In this document: piece by piece, positions 42,281 through 54,524 of the stretch
Layout: the number at the start of each line of letters is the position of its first letter
How positions within the stretch are numbered: the stretch's first letter is position 1
Source: Macrobrachium rosenbergii
Taxonomy: Eukaryota; Arthropoda; Malacostraca; Decapoda; Palaemonidae
Reading direction: 5' to 3'
Assembly (NCBI RefSeq): GCF_040412425.1
Contig: NC_089762.1
Coordinates: 22,082,147 to 22,146,146, forward strand
Length of the DNA: 64,000 nt
The notes under the pieces: generated by a model
Databases searched by the model: none
The model's input: the letters and a program-made list of their open reading frames with translations, nothing else
Told to the model about the DNA's origin: nothing
Made by a program: the position numbers and the translations under genes

Positions 42281-42374
42281 GATTATAGCATATTTGCTTG
42301 TTTATGCGCCTGGATACAAACGTTTGAAAATTAAATGGTAGTGACGATCATTCTTATGCTATAATTATGTCAAC

Positions 42375-42375
<1 letters not shown>

Positions 42376-42433
<58 letters not shown>
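42376..42433 (+). repeat. (TC)n microsatellite
   Basis: About 29 TC units. Confidence 0.95.
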
Positions 42434-42437
<4 letters not shown>

Positions 42438-42673
42438 AAACAGCAATTTTATGTCAAAGTTTAGTGTATTTATTCTGCAGATTCGCTTTTCTCATTTCTT
42501 CCATCTCTGCTTTCAAGAGTTAAAATATTCTGTCTCTCCCTCTCCAACATTCACATAAAGTATCCTAAAATAATCCCTTTCATGGGAGTTGTAGAATATT
42601 GTTTTCAGAGCTTCTCAGTGACACTTCCCTGATCTCATTTCCTTCACATTTCCTTTGCAAAAAAATCGTTAAA

Positions 42674-42676
<3 letters not shown>

Positions 42677-42755
<79 letters not shown>
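42677..42755 (+). repeat. (TC)n microsatellite
   Basis: About 39 TC units. Confidence 0.95.
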
Positions 42756-42758
<3 letters not shown>

Positions 42759-43193
42759 GAGTGAATGACAGGCTGGAATCCAACGCTGTCAGTGTATATC
42801 AGAATAATGACCGCCCCTATGTTGCCGCACGATCAACAGACTAAAACAAATACGAATCGCGGGTTCCGATGTTTTTGGAAAATGAAAACAAGAATGAAAC
42901 TCATCAGTCGATTTCCGTATTGACGCTCCTCTTTGGTGACAAGTCAAAAGCGGACAGAAATATTAATTAAAATTTGTATATGAACTTCAAATAACAAAGA
43001 CCTGATTATTACAACGGAGGCTGGGAGTAAACTGTAATGTTTGCGGCGGTAATAATAATTATGGTGACTTTCCACAGCATCCAGTTTGCTCCCATTGCTT
43101 TAAGATTATTCAGTAGTGTTGATATATAGTTTCAAAGACACACTAATACTCTGGAAGAAGTTTGCGTGTTGCTCCTAAAGCTCCCATCCACAA

Positions 43194-43358
43194 ATAAACA
43201 TTACTTAAATAATACGATTCCTGAATTATAAAGAATGATTAATGACATGCTCGTCAGTACAAAAACTAGCCTGATGAATGATTGAAAATGTAGGGGAAGT
43301 AATCTGAAGCTTCAACCGGATGAAGTGATATACGTCAAGCATTCAAAACTTGACTCTT

Positions 43359-43440
<82 letters not shown>

Positions 43441-43484
43441 CACACACATTACGTACACATACATATATGTCTGTGTGTGTAATG

Positions 43485-43581
<97 letters not shown>

Positions 43582-43732
43582 ACGTATATTTGACTTATAT
43601 CACCTCATCCGGTTGAAGCTTCAGATTACCTCCCTACATTTTCAATCATTCATCAGGCTAGTTTTGAATTGACGAGCATGTCATTAATCATTCTTTATAA
43701 TTCAGGATTCGTCATATTAAAGTAATGTTTAT
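43194..43732. mobile_element. Foldback element 2 with a TA/TG core
   Basis: The left arm (43194-43345) and right arm (43586-43732) are close reverse complements. Mirrored blocks include AATTATAAAGAATGATTAATGACATGCTCGTCA, CTAGCCTGATGAATGATTGAAAATGTAGG and TAATCTGAAGCTTCAACCGGATGA. The core is (TA)n at 43359-43438 and 43489-43551 plus (TG)n. Both outer ends read ATAAACATTACTT. Confidence 0.93.
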
Positions 43733-44899
43733 ATATATATGTATATATATATATGCTGTATTAGAGTCCAACTCTAGGTTGCTTTTTCATTTTGACAATG
43801 TTTGGGGCTTTTCCGAGAATTCCTCGTGATTGTCAGTCCTCGTCGTGTTGAGGACAGCCCACCCGTGATCCATCAGGCGCAATCATGTATTTGTTTGGAA
43901 ACCTGGCGTAACATTTCTCGTGTTACGTGTGATTTCGGTTGGAAACAATAGCAAGCTTACCAGAATTAACAGTAATTTGTTTCTCTATCTCTTCGTTCTA
44001 TTGTCACGTCTTTATTTTCAGATTTTTTCATAAGATGTGTTGGCTCGGTAGTGTAATAAAAACTTGTTTGTATCATGTCTTAAAAGTTTCGAAAGGACGA
44101 TGATGAAAAATATTCCTTCTCCGTGTTTGCTTACGTAATATTACGAATCTTCGCAAAATCCACAAGATCTATTGTTGTGATGGAAGTAGTGGATGTTCGT
44201 GACTTCATTTTTGCAAGACTGATTTTTCTCATAAGGTCGCAGCCAGGAATTAAAGCCGAAGTGGTAATAGCCGGGCTGTTGCGTCATGGTTGAAAGATTG
44301 CTGGTGTTAATATTGGATGCCGCACTGAAGGTCAACGAATATTTTGGGGATTTGCTGTTAATCAGCATTTTGTTTTTTTTAGATTTTATTATTTTTAGTT
44401 GGAATGGTAAATGTTTCTTGCATAAATGTTGTACACCGAGGTGCGCACGCATGATATCTAGAGTCTGATAAAATAATATTGTACAAAAAGCAAGCTGATT
44501 CTTAAGACTTGTAATTGCAAAATTCAAAATAAGTATCAGTGATGAGAGTCATAGGTTACGGTACACTACCTTAGACGGTAAGATAAACCCGTTAAACAAA
44601 TTAAATGGTATTTTTGTAAAGGACAACAGAATATTATTCCTTGAGTGTTTAATAAAGGCCAGCTGGTGGCCCCAGCTGTCATAAATCCTAATTTTTTAAA
44701 AATAGTGGGAAATTTAGTGCCTCCACGACAGGTCAGAGATGATGCGCTCTTTAGACAGAGGAAGGGTTCAACAAGTTTTATAGAAATAAAGGCTAAGGCA
44801 TGCCTAATACAGAAAAAGAAAACAGCACCTCAGAGTTGGAAAGGACAGATGAGTTCCTTATGACAGGACATGGATACAAATCCAGGGAAAAGGTTAGAA
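43733..44899. other. Single-copy sequence, no gene seen
   Basis: No gene or repeat was recognised in this interval. Confidence 0.4.
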
Positions 44900-45400
44900 G
44901 AAGAGTTCCATGAGACAGGGACTTCAGCGCCACAGGAGTCGTAAAAAGCTAGGGTCCTCTATAGAGAGGGACCAACTACGGGATCACCAGAATAGGTTTA
45001 TGGTAAGTTCCCTTGGAGAGGAGCCATGACTGTGGCCGTAGAAGAGAATGTTAGAGGTAGGGACCGTTGGAGAGGGACCATCACGATAATATCACGTGAA
45101 TAGGACTGAAATGTAGGGTACCCTGGAAAGGGGCTTGCCGCAGTTGGTCTGTGGTATGGTCACCTGAATAGACTGGAACCATAGTATCACTGGAATGTGA
45201 CTTTTAGACGTAGGGTTCCCTCAAGAGGGACCAGGACTACAGAATTATAGGAACATGACTTGGAGGTGAGGTCTCTTCGGGAGGACCATAAATAAGGTGA
45301 TATGGGAATAAGGCCATCGGAGATATTGTACTCTGGAGAGGTACCAGGACTGTGGTCACATGGGTGCGCCCCTGGAATTGGCCAGAAGTACGGAACCCCT
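44900..45400 (+). repeat. Old degenerate minisatellite, ~55-bp unit
   Basis: Recurring pattern TAGGGT.CCCTGGAGAGGGACCAGGACTA.GG.ATCAC..GAATAGGACTT. Starts are near 44949, 45003, 45057, 45113, 45210, 45265 and 45321, so spacing is mostly 54-57 bp. The 97-bp gap after 45113 holds roughly one further shortened unit. Divergence between units is high. Confidence 0.75.
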
Positions 45401-46573
45401 GGGACACAAGCTGGACACGATGTCCCTGGGGCTTGTCAGAGATACTTCACTGTTGACTCGGAAGAAGTTGGAGATTTAGAGCTCTTAGAACATAGTTGGG
45501 ATAAAACACTCAATCGCATGGTTGGTTAGAGATACGGTGCCTCAAGAAGAAATACTGATACAGCTAAGAGATAACTAGATAGATAGTACCTTTACTATCG
45601 TCTATTAATATTCCATCAACCTATACTTCAGTTAAAAACTATGCAATGTCAGGATAGGTTATTACCTCATTCATGGGAAAACAAAATTTTTATGTGTATT
45701 GGAATTATTTTCGGTCTTCCTCATTACCACGCCCAAATCTGTTACTTCCTACAAACGTTCCACTATTCTCGTCCAAAAATTCCCACTGCCTTCTCCCAAA
45801 CAGCACCCAATCCTTTATTAAACAATTTTCTACCCACCTCCAACCGCCCCTCCCCCTCACAAGAAAAAAAAAATCCGAGAGAAGTTGGTATTATAAGCCT
45901 GTATTTTTCTGTGGGTATTATGTTGATGTCAGTCCTCTCAGGGTTTTTCATTGCCTCTTCCGCCGTAATTTATGTTTTCACTTGTGTAATGCATTTGTTG
46001 CCAGGGTATCTCAAGAACGTGTGAGCACGTCTTCATGAATGTGGGTGAATCATTCAATAAATGACCAACTTCAGATGACCAGCTTACGGTTGCCATTGAT
46101 GAAGATTTGACAGTTGGTTGATATGGAAACAATCTTGCTTATTATTATCGTAATTGTTTCAGCCTATATGTAGCCCGGATCATTTGAGTTACCATAATGG
46201 TAAAGATAATAACTGCCGTTCATTGCTGGTACGTAATTTATTTAATGTTGAGTAACTATGGATGAGATTTGTTATCCACTGAGCATTGTAACGTTATCAT
46301 TTTAATCTTTCTACCTTCAGGGCTCTGAGCTCTCGTATTGCTTAATGTTGTTTCTGGCAGATAAAACCTACCTCCTTCCGAAAAATGGATCCGTCTCTAT
46401 TTTGAGCTGACTCCATTATCTTGTCATTGTTTTGTATAGTTTTTCGTTTTGTTCCTTATACTACATTTAGTTGTTCTCCTTATGCTGGTGCGATTCTTAG
46501 TCCGTTTCACTAATTATTGTGTTGAATGTTTAAGAAAATCTTCATTTACTCTGCTCCTGGACCAGGTCAAAAT

Positions 46574-46575
<2 letters not shown>
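45401..46575. other. Single-copy sequence, no gene seen
   Basis: Two overlapping plus-strand frames (45641-46038) contradict each other and carry no motif. Confidence 0.4.

Positions 46576-46605
<30 letters not shown>
46576..46605 (+). repeat. Poly-T tract
   Basis: An uninterrupted run of about 30 T. Confidence 0.93.
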
Positions 46606-47092
46606 CCACTCCTCCCGCTTCGCCCACCCAATATGAAGGGCACTTTCACTCTTTCCTGAGTTTTTCAGCTTCCGGGAAAAACGATCCCGGTCTTCCTGAT
46701 CGTAAACTTCGCTTGGTTATCCCAGCAGGGCTCTTGCCCAGCGAGCATCCCTTTTGACCTAGATCCTAATGACACGTAAAGGGGATTTCGGAAATGACAC
46801 TCAATAATGGGGCCTCCTGCACTAAGACTTCTTTCAAGAGGCTTTTATGACAGGGCAAGTTTTTTACTTCTGGTTTTGGATGATAAGGATCCTCGTTGCT
46901 TGAACTTTTGCAGGGGATAGTGTATCGCGGATTGTGTATTTGTGTCCGCGTGTGTATGCACACTAGTCCGCACGAAGAACTATTTTTATTATTAATGCGT
47001 AGACTGCCTTTGGATCGAGGCGACACAGCCATCGCACTTGCTAAGGAATCTCTCAAATATCAGAAAGTTATCTGTGAAAAAGAGGATAAAAA
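46606..47092. other. Single-copy sequence, no gene seen
   Basis: No gene or repeat was recognised. Confidence 0.4.
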
Positions 47093-47314
<222 letters not shown>

Positions 47315-47651
47315 TTGAGGCATATCAGGCAATAGTGGTTATTGTTTCTGTCTCCTTCAGTAAATGATTCAAAATTTAGGCTTCTTTTATCATCACAGAT
47401 TTCGCTAGTTGTATTTAGGAATACGCATTGGAAATGCTGAAAGGATGAACTCTGTTTCAATTTTTTCCATAACCCATTTCCTACAAAGCAGTGCCCTGAT
47501 TCATATTGTAAACTTATTACCTTTCTATACAAATTCCTTGTAATCTAGTGTACTTACGTACGTTTTATACTATGGTAGTCCCTATTTAATAAGGGCATAT
47601 GTATTCCAAAAATTTACTCATCACATTTTACATACACACGTACACACACAC

Positions 47652-47654
<3 letters not shown>

Positions 47655-47722
<68 letters not shown>

Positions 47723-47725
47723 GTA
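47655..47725 (+). repeat. (TA)n-(TATG)n microsatellite
   Basis: About 27 TA units followed by GTAT repeats. Confidence 0.93.
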
Positions 47726-48442
47726 TGGATGGATGTACATTTATAATGCGTGTTTATGTGAGCGTGCGCGCGAATAACAATCTTACATTGTTAAAATCTC
47801 CCTTTCTTTTTCTCCTTGTATGTGTGCGTGCGTACGCACGCGTGTTTATGTGATCGTGAGTGTTCCAGGAATTCTGTGATCTCTGTGTTGAAGAGGCCGG
47901 TCTGTCGCTCTTGAGGGGACTTGTCGAACGTTGATTCCGCTCCTTTCTGCTGCGCCGTAGGAAAGATTTCATAGATGTTTTTTTTTATATACAAACTTCC
48001 GCATTTGCATAGATATATGTTAAGCATGCGAATGTTTCTTTCCCTTGATCTTGTGTATACGCGTTTTGTACACGTATGTGAATGGATAAACACACTGCTG
48101 TGTATGAGGAGAGTGAATAAAAAAATATATGTATAAATATTGACATTCACATCTTTTTGTGTAATATGCTGGAGAGGGTGCCATGGCGTTGTAACTAGGA
48201 CTTTGGTCGGTCAAATTTCACCATTACCAAGTAATGGCTTTGTATGTAAGTCAATATTTTCTGCAGTGTCTCATTCATGCACACACAGAGGCACATAGAT
48301 TATTAACATAGTTATTGAGCATCAACTTAAAAAGCTTGCTTCCATGTAATGGGTTGTCTGTGCAAGAAACTAAGAGGACAGTTGAACAAACAAGTAAATA
48401 TATATGTATATATAAACAATGACAAAAGCAAAATGTTAAGGA

Positions 48443-48474
<32 letters not shown>

Positions 48475-48897
48475 GGCGCAGTGTGTGGTTGTGTGTGTGA
48501 GCGGTTTTCATGGGAGATTAAAGGTGGCTGTCATCGCAAATACATATGAACCTGGGTCTTAGGTTGTCCCCGTTAATTATTTGAGGCATGTTGTCATCTT
48601 CTTAATTCACTCGCGAGGGAAATGAGTGCAGACTATGGAATATTACACGACCTTTGTAGCAGTCGGTGGTTAAAACCAGCTGATATTCAACCACACCATT
48701 CAAGCGAGTAAATGCTTCAATCTGTTGACGTTTTACGTTGTAGGAATTTCCACAGTAGTAATTTGAAAAGATGAACTTTTAAATCCGTTGAGAATAGACC
48801 AATATTTCAGTAACAGGACATCTGATCAGGTAAAAACATCATCATTATTGATAGTTTAAGATCATCTCGTTGATGAGTTAATCGTTTTACATATAAT
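47726..48897. other. Single-copy sequence with short GA patch, no gene seen
   Basis: An imperfect GA patch lies at 48444-48474. Nothing else was recognised. Confidence 0.4.
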
Positions 48898-49830
48898 TTG
48901 ATTAAAATGCCCACTGGTTGCAACATCACTTTGGATGAGTGGACATGAATACTGGCTTAATACGTAACTGACTGAAGTGTATGTTGTTTAAAATATGTAA
49001 TAATTTACCTGTCGACTTAATGAAACATCAGGAAGCTTAAATATCCTGTGGTCAGAGTATTCACCAAATGAAATATCTGAGTTTAAATATCTACGAGTTG
49101 AAAGATCCATTAGCATTAAAATCTGGCTGAAATGTAAATGGGTCTGAAGTTCAGCGGGTTGAAATGTCAATTGGTCGAAACGTCAGCTGGCTGGAGTGCT
49201 TGCTGGTTTAAATGTCAGTCGGTTGAAGTGTCAGTTATTTAAAACTCAAGTTCGCTGAAATGTGTACTAGGTTAGATATCAGCTGGTTTCAATGATTGCG
49301 TGCATGAATGTGACCAGGGTGAGTAATCACTATTAAAAATCAAAATATATATACACATAAACACACGCACACTTATATATAGATATATACACTATTTTTA
49401 ATGGGAACTGTTTAAATATTCACTAGTTTATAAGTAGTTTGACTCATATATTCTGCGTTTGAAGTGTTTACTGGTTGAATGCTCACTTGGCTAAATGTCA
49501 ACCACTTCAACTGCAAATTTTGTGGGTGTAATTGTCTTTTCTGGCTGGACTGTCCTTTGCTTCAAGTTCCGACGTAGTGTTCAGTGGTTTTAATGTCAAC
49601 TGATTGAAAGTGATTTTGGATTAATGTCTTGTGTTTAAAATACGAATTGATTGAATAACTTGTGGTTGTGGTTTCAGATGAACGGTAAGTACATTTTCTA
49701 TTGGGTAAGCTCTCCGTTGGTTTCAGTGTCCAGGGATTTAAATGCTTACAACTTTAAATGACAAATATTTGGATTATCGACATTTTGACATGTTTGCTGC
49801 GCTGCTTGTTTACTGAGATAACCACTGGCC
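48898..49830 (+). repeat. Ancient degenerate 16-bp tandem repeat
   Basis: Best preserved at 49155-49300, where units of 16 bp follow in register: GGTCGAAACGTCAGCT, GGCTGGAGTGCTTGCT, GGTTTAAATGTCAGTC, GGTTGAAGTGTCAGTT, then more diverged ones. The working consensus is GGTTGAAATGTCAGCT. Weaker units are readable on both sides, for example TGGTTGAATGCTCACTTGGCTAAATGTCAACC near 49460-49500. The outer limits are uncertain. Confidence 0.78.
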
Positions 49831-50159
49831 TGAAGTCTTTATTTAAAAATAAAGACGTAAAAATCACATGACAGACTGGTATATATATACATATATATAT
49901 ATATACATGTATATATTTATGTATTTATATATTTACATATTTAGGGTACAGTTTATCGTATAAGTAATTCTTTTTGAATGCAGATGCACATGTGGCGTCC
50001 AGTATTTTATAACAACACCTCTTATCTTTTTAATCTCCGCTTATCCTCAAGGCCAAAAGAAAAGACAAAAATCGTTGCTGTGTTGTTCCATTATATTCTA
50101 CCCACAAGCTGTTTCAACCACTCAGGGCTGCAATAGATCCAGAATGGAACTACATTCCA

Positions 50160-50238
<79 letters not shown>
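50160..50238 (+). repeat. (TA)n microsatellite
   Basis: About 39 TA units. Confidence 0.95.
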
Positions 50239-50239
<1 letters not shown>

Positions 50240-50542
50240 CTATAATATATATATTAAAAAATTGGGAGGGTAAAAACAAAAACCCAAATAATACGGAAAA
50301 CTAGCAAAGAAATCATTCTCACAGATCAGGATTATTTTTCATGGAGGGTCACAAGCCAGATACTGTAGCCCCTAAGAAGCCTGATAGTCTGCAGTGGGAA
50401 CTTCCTTCTGCTGGAGAGTAGAGCACAGTCTGAAGACGCCTGGACATTCACTGAAGGCTGCAGCAGCGCAATCACTCGGCTTCAGCGGCCAAGAGCCACT
50501 CATGGCTATCAACTTGATGAATAGTTTCTGTCTCCAATGAGA

Positions 50543-51050
50543 TTACTTAGAACCGCTTTCTTGGTCTGTGCATCCACAGAATACTGGTGGACCGTGGATG
50601 GTTCCATTATTGCATAGGCATGAAGTCACATCATCAGGGTTGTCATCGTGTGCCCAACCTAGCTTATACTGAGAGGCTTGCATGCTCCTCCCGAACTCTT
50701 TAATTTGTAAACCAGTTGCTCCTCGACTCATTGAATCCCTCAAAGCGGTGCTGTTCTTCATCAGAGAGCAAGCTGCCGGGTTGTGGGTGGCTGAAGACAA
50801 ATTGTGATAATCCCTTGTAAAGGTGTCTTTGGTGTTACTCCATGGATGATCATCATTTAAAGGGCATGTGTTAGCTGTTTTCAACCGGTCCCGTAGTCAG
50901 TTTTATAACCTGATAAAGTTTTTCTTTAGTTTTCGTGATTGTTCTGGTTTTGTGTTTGGAAAGCATCCATTTACTTATCTTGTCCTCTGACATGTTGGTA
51001 GGGTAGTCATTGTTTGTCAGCATCTGCCTTACACTCCCCAACTCCATGTT
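50543..51050 (-). pseudogene. Open stretch of possible retroelement origin
   Basis: A minus-strand frame of 113 codons (50543-50884) is rich in Cys, His and Thr. Upstream on the same strand, in another frame, is VRQMLTNNDYPTNMSEDKISKWM near 50960-51035. This recalls the 'L..NGYP...I...I' segment near the end of Penelope-like or related reverse transcriptases. The resemblance is weak and the frames are broken, so this is a tentative label. Confidence 0.25.
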
Positions 51051-51067
51051 AGCATATTTCTAGGTAA

Positions 51068-51403
51068 TACACTCCGTAGGGGGCTAGTGCTATGAATGTA
51101 CCTCACGTGACGCACTGTAGGTATTACTAAGGGGTGTTTGCAGTGTCCCCCTGGCCCCTAGCTACACCCACTGTTTTTTCACTTTTTACCTTACCTCCAT
51201 TCCTTCTTCCTCTTTTCAGTCTTGCTGTTCGGTCTCCCAAAGTATTGCATTTTAATGCAACTGTAGAGTTTCCTCCAGTTCCACCTTTAGATCCTTGTAC
51301 TTCATCCTCATTTTCTAGATCTCTCTGTCGTGTTGTCCAACCACTGTCGTAAGCACTGAATGACCAAAAGTGTCCCAGTGCTTGGCTTTACAGACTAGAT
51401 TTC
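51068..51403 (+). mobile_element. SINE-like element, diverged full-length (copy 6)
   Basis: It runs from ACACTCCGTAGGGGGCTAGTG through GCACTGTAGGTATTACTAAGG and CCCCTGGCCCCTAGCTACA to AAGCACTGAATGACCAAAAGTGTCCCAGTGCTTGGC. It is more diverged than copies 3b, 4 and 5. Confidence 0.78.
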
Positions 51404-51597
51404 AAAAAGTCAAGCCAATAAAGCAGCAGCCCAAGTTTGTAGCTTTTGTGTAGGTGGATGTCTCATACTGTGCTTTTCTGATGTTACCTATTTTATATTT
51501 TATTTATTTTTTTTATGTTTTATTTGTTTTATATTTTATTTTATATTCAAAGATATTAAATCACAAATATAATTTAATACGGAATCATAACTGATAA

Positions 51598-51800
51598 GGG
51601 TATCTACCTCAGCTGAACGGTTAAACACGGCTGTCTATCATTGCATCTAAACCGAAGGTACAGGTTCGATTCCTGACCAGGGTAGATGAATTCATCAGTC
51701 ATAACTCCCCTTGAGTGTCACTTATTCCTAGGTATAGTAAATTCGATCGTAAATGATACTTGTGACTTAATATTTGGGATATATGAAGAGCCAGCATGAC
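51598..51800 (+). mobile_element. tRNA-derived SINE with intact B box
   Basis: The head has an A-box-like CTACCTCAGCTGAACGG and, about 45 bases on, a perfect B box GGTTCGATTCC (51663-51673). The body then reads CCCCTTGAGTGTCACTTATTCCTAGGTATAGT..CTTAATATTTGGGA and is shared with 59035-59105. No cloverleaf with paired arms could be drawn. Confidence 0.75.
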
Positions 51801-52289
51801 TCATATAATTTTGCAAGAATTTAATTAATTGCAAAGTATGTGGTTTCTACTAGCTTGTCAGGTCACAAGTATTCTCGTTTTCTAAGACTAACGTACATCT
51901 GATTTTTGCCTGTTGATATGTTTACAAACACACACACACACACATATGCATACACATATATATGTGTGTCTGTCATATCATCAACTAACAGTTTAACGTC
52001 CTTTACACTACGGAGTGATCAGTTCTGTCACAGGTGTTTCAAGTTCCATGTGTGTAGCCTTACAGTTCTTCCTTTTTACTCTCTAGTATTTCACACAATC
52101 TTTTCAAAAACATTTGGCTCGCAGCTCCTTTTCATTGCTTAAACTTGCACTGTTCTTGTATCATCCATATTGAAATTTTGCTTACTTTCATATTCATGCC
52201 GTACCATACAATTCCCCAGGCATTCTTCTTAAATTTCTGTTGCCTTTCCCCTTCATCTATTTCCAAGTGAGAGGATGACTTCTGTCTTG

Positions 52290-52492
52290 TGGATAGAGGT
52301 TGTTCGTTTCATGCCCTTCACCCTGGTTGCAACAGTCACTAACTACACAGTAATTCACTGCTTGGTCAACAGGAACACAATGGGGTTACGCAGAAATTGC
52401 CTTAAGCGTTTCTGCCCACTTGGAAATCGAACCCGGGACATCTAGATGTTGAAGAGATAGTCCACTGTACTGTGACATTTATGGTGCTGACA
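52290..52492 (-). mobile_element. tRNA-derived SINE (minus strand)
   Basis: On the minus strand GTACAGTGGACTATCTC is A-box-like. CCCGGGTTCGATTTCC (complement at 52423-52438) is a good B box. The body continues toward 52290. Confidence 0.65.
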
Positions 52493-52934
52493 TTATACAT
52501 TGTTGTTACAGGTAAAATTGTCTGTGTATTATGTACAGGGGTACGTGAAATCATTAGTCGAGTAAATGTGAAGTAGTTTTATGTATGCGTGTGCTTTTAT
52601 CATCTCACAAGTGCATTTCGTATTGTGATTCAATAGTCTTTGTGGACTTGACTGGGTAGAAAACGATCAAGAAATATTTTAAAAGCGTTGATGGAGAGGG
52701 GAAACAATTGGAATACCGGGATTAGGTTATAAAGCCGTTGGGGATTTTCTCACTGATCATGGCTTCAGCAGTCGGCTTTTGATAGTAATACTCTTGTTAA
52801 CGATATTATGTCTTTTTTTTTTTTCCTAAAATGGTGCTTTTGTAAAACAACTGCTGAAGTGTTTCATATGTGGGATTCAAGGACCTAAAGGTGCCAAATA
52901 AAGCAAACACCTACAATCTAATGAGTATATACAG
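52493..52934. other. Single-copy sequence, no gene seen
   Basis: No gene or repeat was recognised. Confidence 0.4.
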
Positions 52935-53009
<75 letters not shown>

Positions 53010-53035
53010 GTGTGTATATATATATATGCATATAC

Positions 53036-53120
<85 letters not shown>
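52935..53120 (+). repeat. (TA)n microsatellite with TATG/TGTG variants
   Basis: It ends exactly at the left end of foldback element 4. Confidence 0.95.
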
Positions 53121-53122
<2 letters not shown>

Positions 53123-53632
53123 CAGTCTCGAAGGCGAAGGAAAGGACACCATTGCTACAATTAGGTTATTATGCCGACGTTTCACGACAATTGCTATCGT
53201 CGCATTTTCAGGGCTGTAATGATTAAAAAAATCTTCTTACAAAAAGTCACCGTAAAACATCGATATATACATATAGATTATAAGACATAAAAAAGGGGGA
53301 ATAGGCACAGGAAATACCTAAACCTCGGAAGTAATAAGACTAAAACACAAGTTTTCTCAAGAACCCAGGAAGAGCAAGAAAGGACGAGAGAAGAAAAACA
53401 TAAACAAAAGGTTAAGCGATGGAACTGGAATCTGTTATTATAAAGAGGACGGTCCCAACACTAAACACTCAAACAACCTCTGACCAATTGTTCATCGCTT
53501 AACCTTTTGTTTATGTTTTTCTTCTCTCGTCCTTTCTTGCTCTTCCTGGGTTCTTGAGAAAACTTATGTTTTAGTTTTATTACTTCTGCGGTTTAGGTAT
53601 GTCCTGTGCCTATTCCCCCTGTTTTCATTTGT

Positions 53633-53721
<89 letters not shown>

Positions 53722-53732
53722 TTATATATATA

Positions 53733-53802
<70 letters not shown>

Positions 53803-53900
53803 TTTTACTGTGATTTTTTGTAAAAGATTTTTTAGTCATTGCAGCCTTGAAAATGCGAAATTGTAAATAATGGTGCCCTTTCTCTTCGCCTTCGAGATTG
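53123..53900. mobile_element. Foldback element 4, large palindrome with TA expansion in one arm
   Basis: The left arm (53123-53424) and right arm (53491-53900) are reverse complements around a ~67-bp loop. Mirrored blocks include CTCGAAGGCGAAGG, CATTTTCAGGGCTG, AAACATCGATATA, GGGGGAATAGGCACAGGA, AGAACCCAGGAAGAGCAAGAAAGGACGAGAGAAGAAAAACATAAACAAAAGGTTAAGCGAT and their partners. The right arm contains about 160 bp of TA (53635-53797) where the left arm has only TATATACATATAGATTAT. No transposase was seen. Confidence 0.92.
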
Positions 53901-53926
53901 TATCCTGAGTCAAGACTCACCCTACT

Positions 53927-53927
<1 letters not shown>

Positions 53928-54014
<87 letters not shown>

Positions 54015-54126
54015 TATTTATATATATATATATTATATATATATATATTAAATATATGTATATATAGTATGTATAAATTCACATATATATATTTATATAT
54101 AGTATGTATAAATACATATACATATA

Positions 54127-54196
<70 letters not shown>
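53928..54196 (+). repeat. (TA)n microsatellite with AT-rich variants
   Basis: TA at 53930-54010, imperfect TAAATA/TATG stretches to 54128, then TA at 54130-54196. Confidence 0.95.
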
Positions 54197-54199
<3 letters not shown>

Positions 54200-54517
54200 C
54201 AATTTAATCAGTCGGTGAACGTTCCCATCTCATCTGGCGCCGATTAATAAGATTCCACAAATAGAATTTTCATTCCGTGTTAAAAAAACATGCAATTGAA
54301 ATTTCCAAGAGACTTAATTAAAAACAGAGTGGAAATAGCATATACAATATATTTTCCTAAATGTTTTAGGAGACATTACCTGCCATTTACGTATGAAAAA
54401 TACTGTAATGAAAAGTAAGTTGACAGCAATTATATTGAATAAACTGAAGATAAATTTGATGCTACCATTTACTAACAAAAATCAAATGAACAGAAGCATG
54501 AGTACGAATGTTAGAGG
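54197..54517. other. Intronic sequence just inside the donor side
   Basis: No feature was seen. Confidence 0.45.
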
Positions 54518-54524
54518 CACTTAC
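54518..54524 (-). promoter_or_regulatory. 5' splice donor of the TMEM132 exon
   Basis: The minus strand reads GATAAG|GTAAGTG, an almost perfect donor. The reading frame meets an in-frame TAA inside this donor (54521-54523), so the coding sequence must be spliced here. Confidence 0.82.

Noticed and set aside
51598..51690. Possible tRNA gene with a perfect B box
   Set aside because: No acceptor or anticodon stem could be formed, and the following body is shared with another locus.
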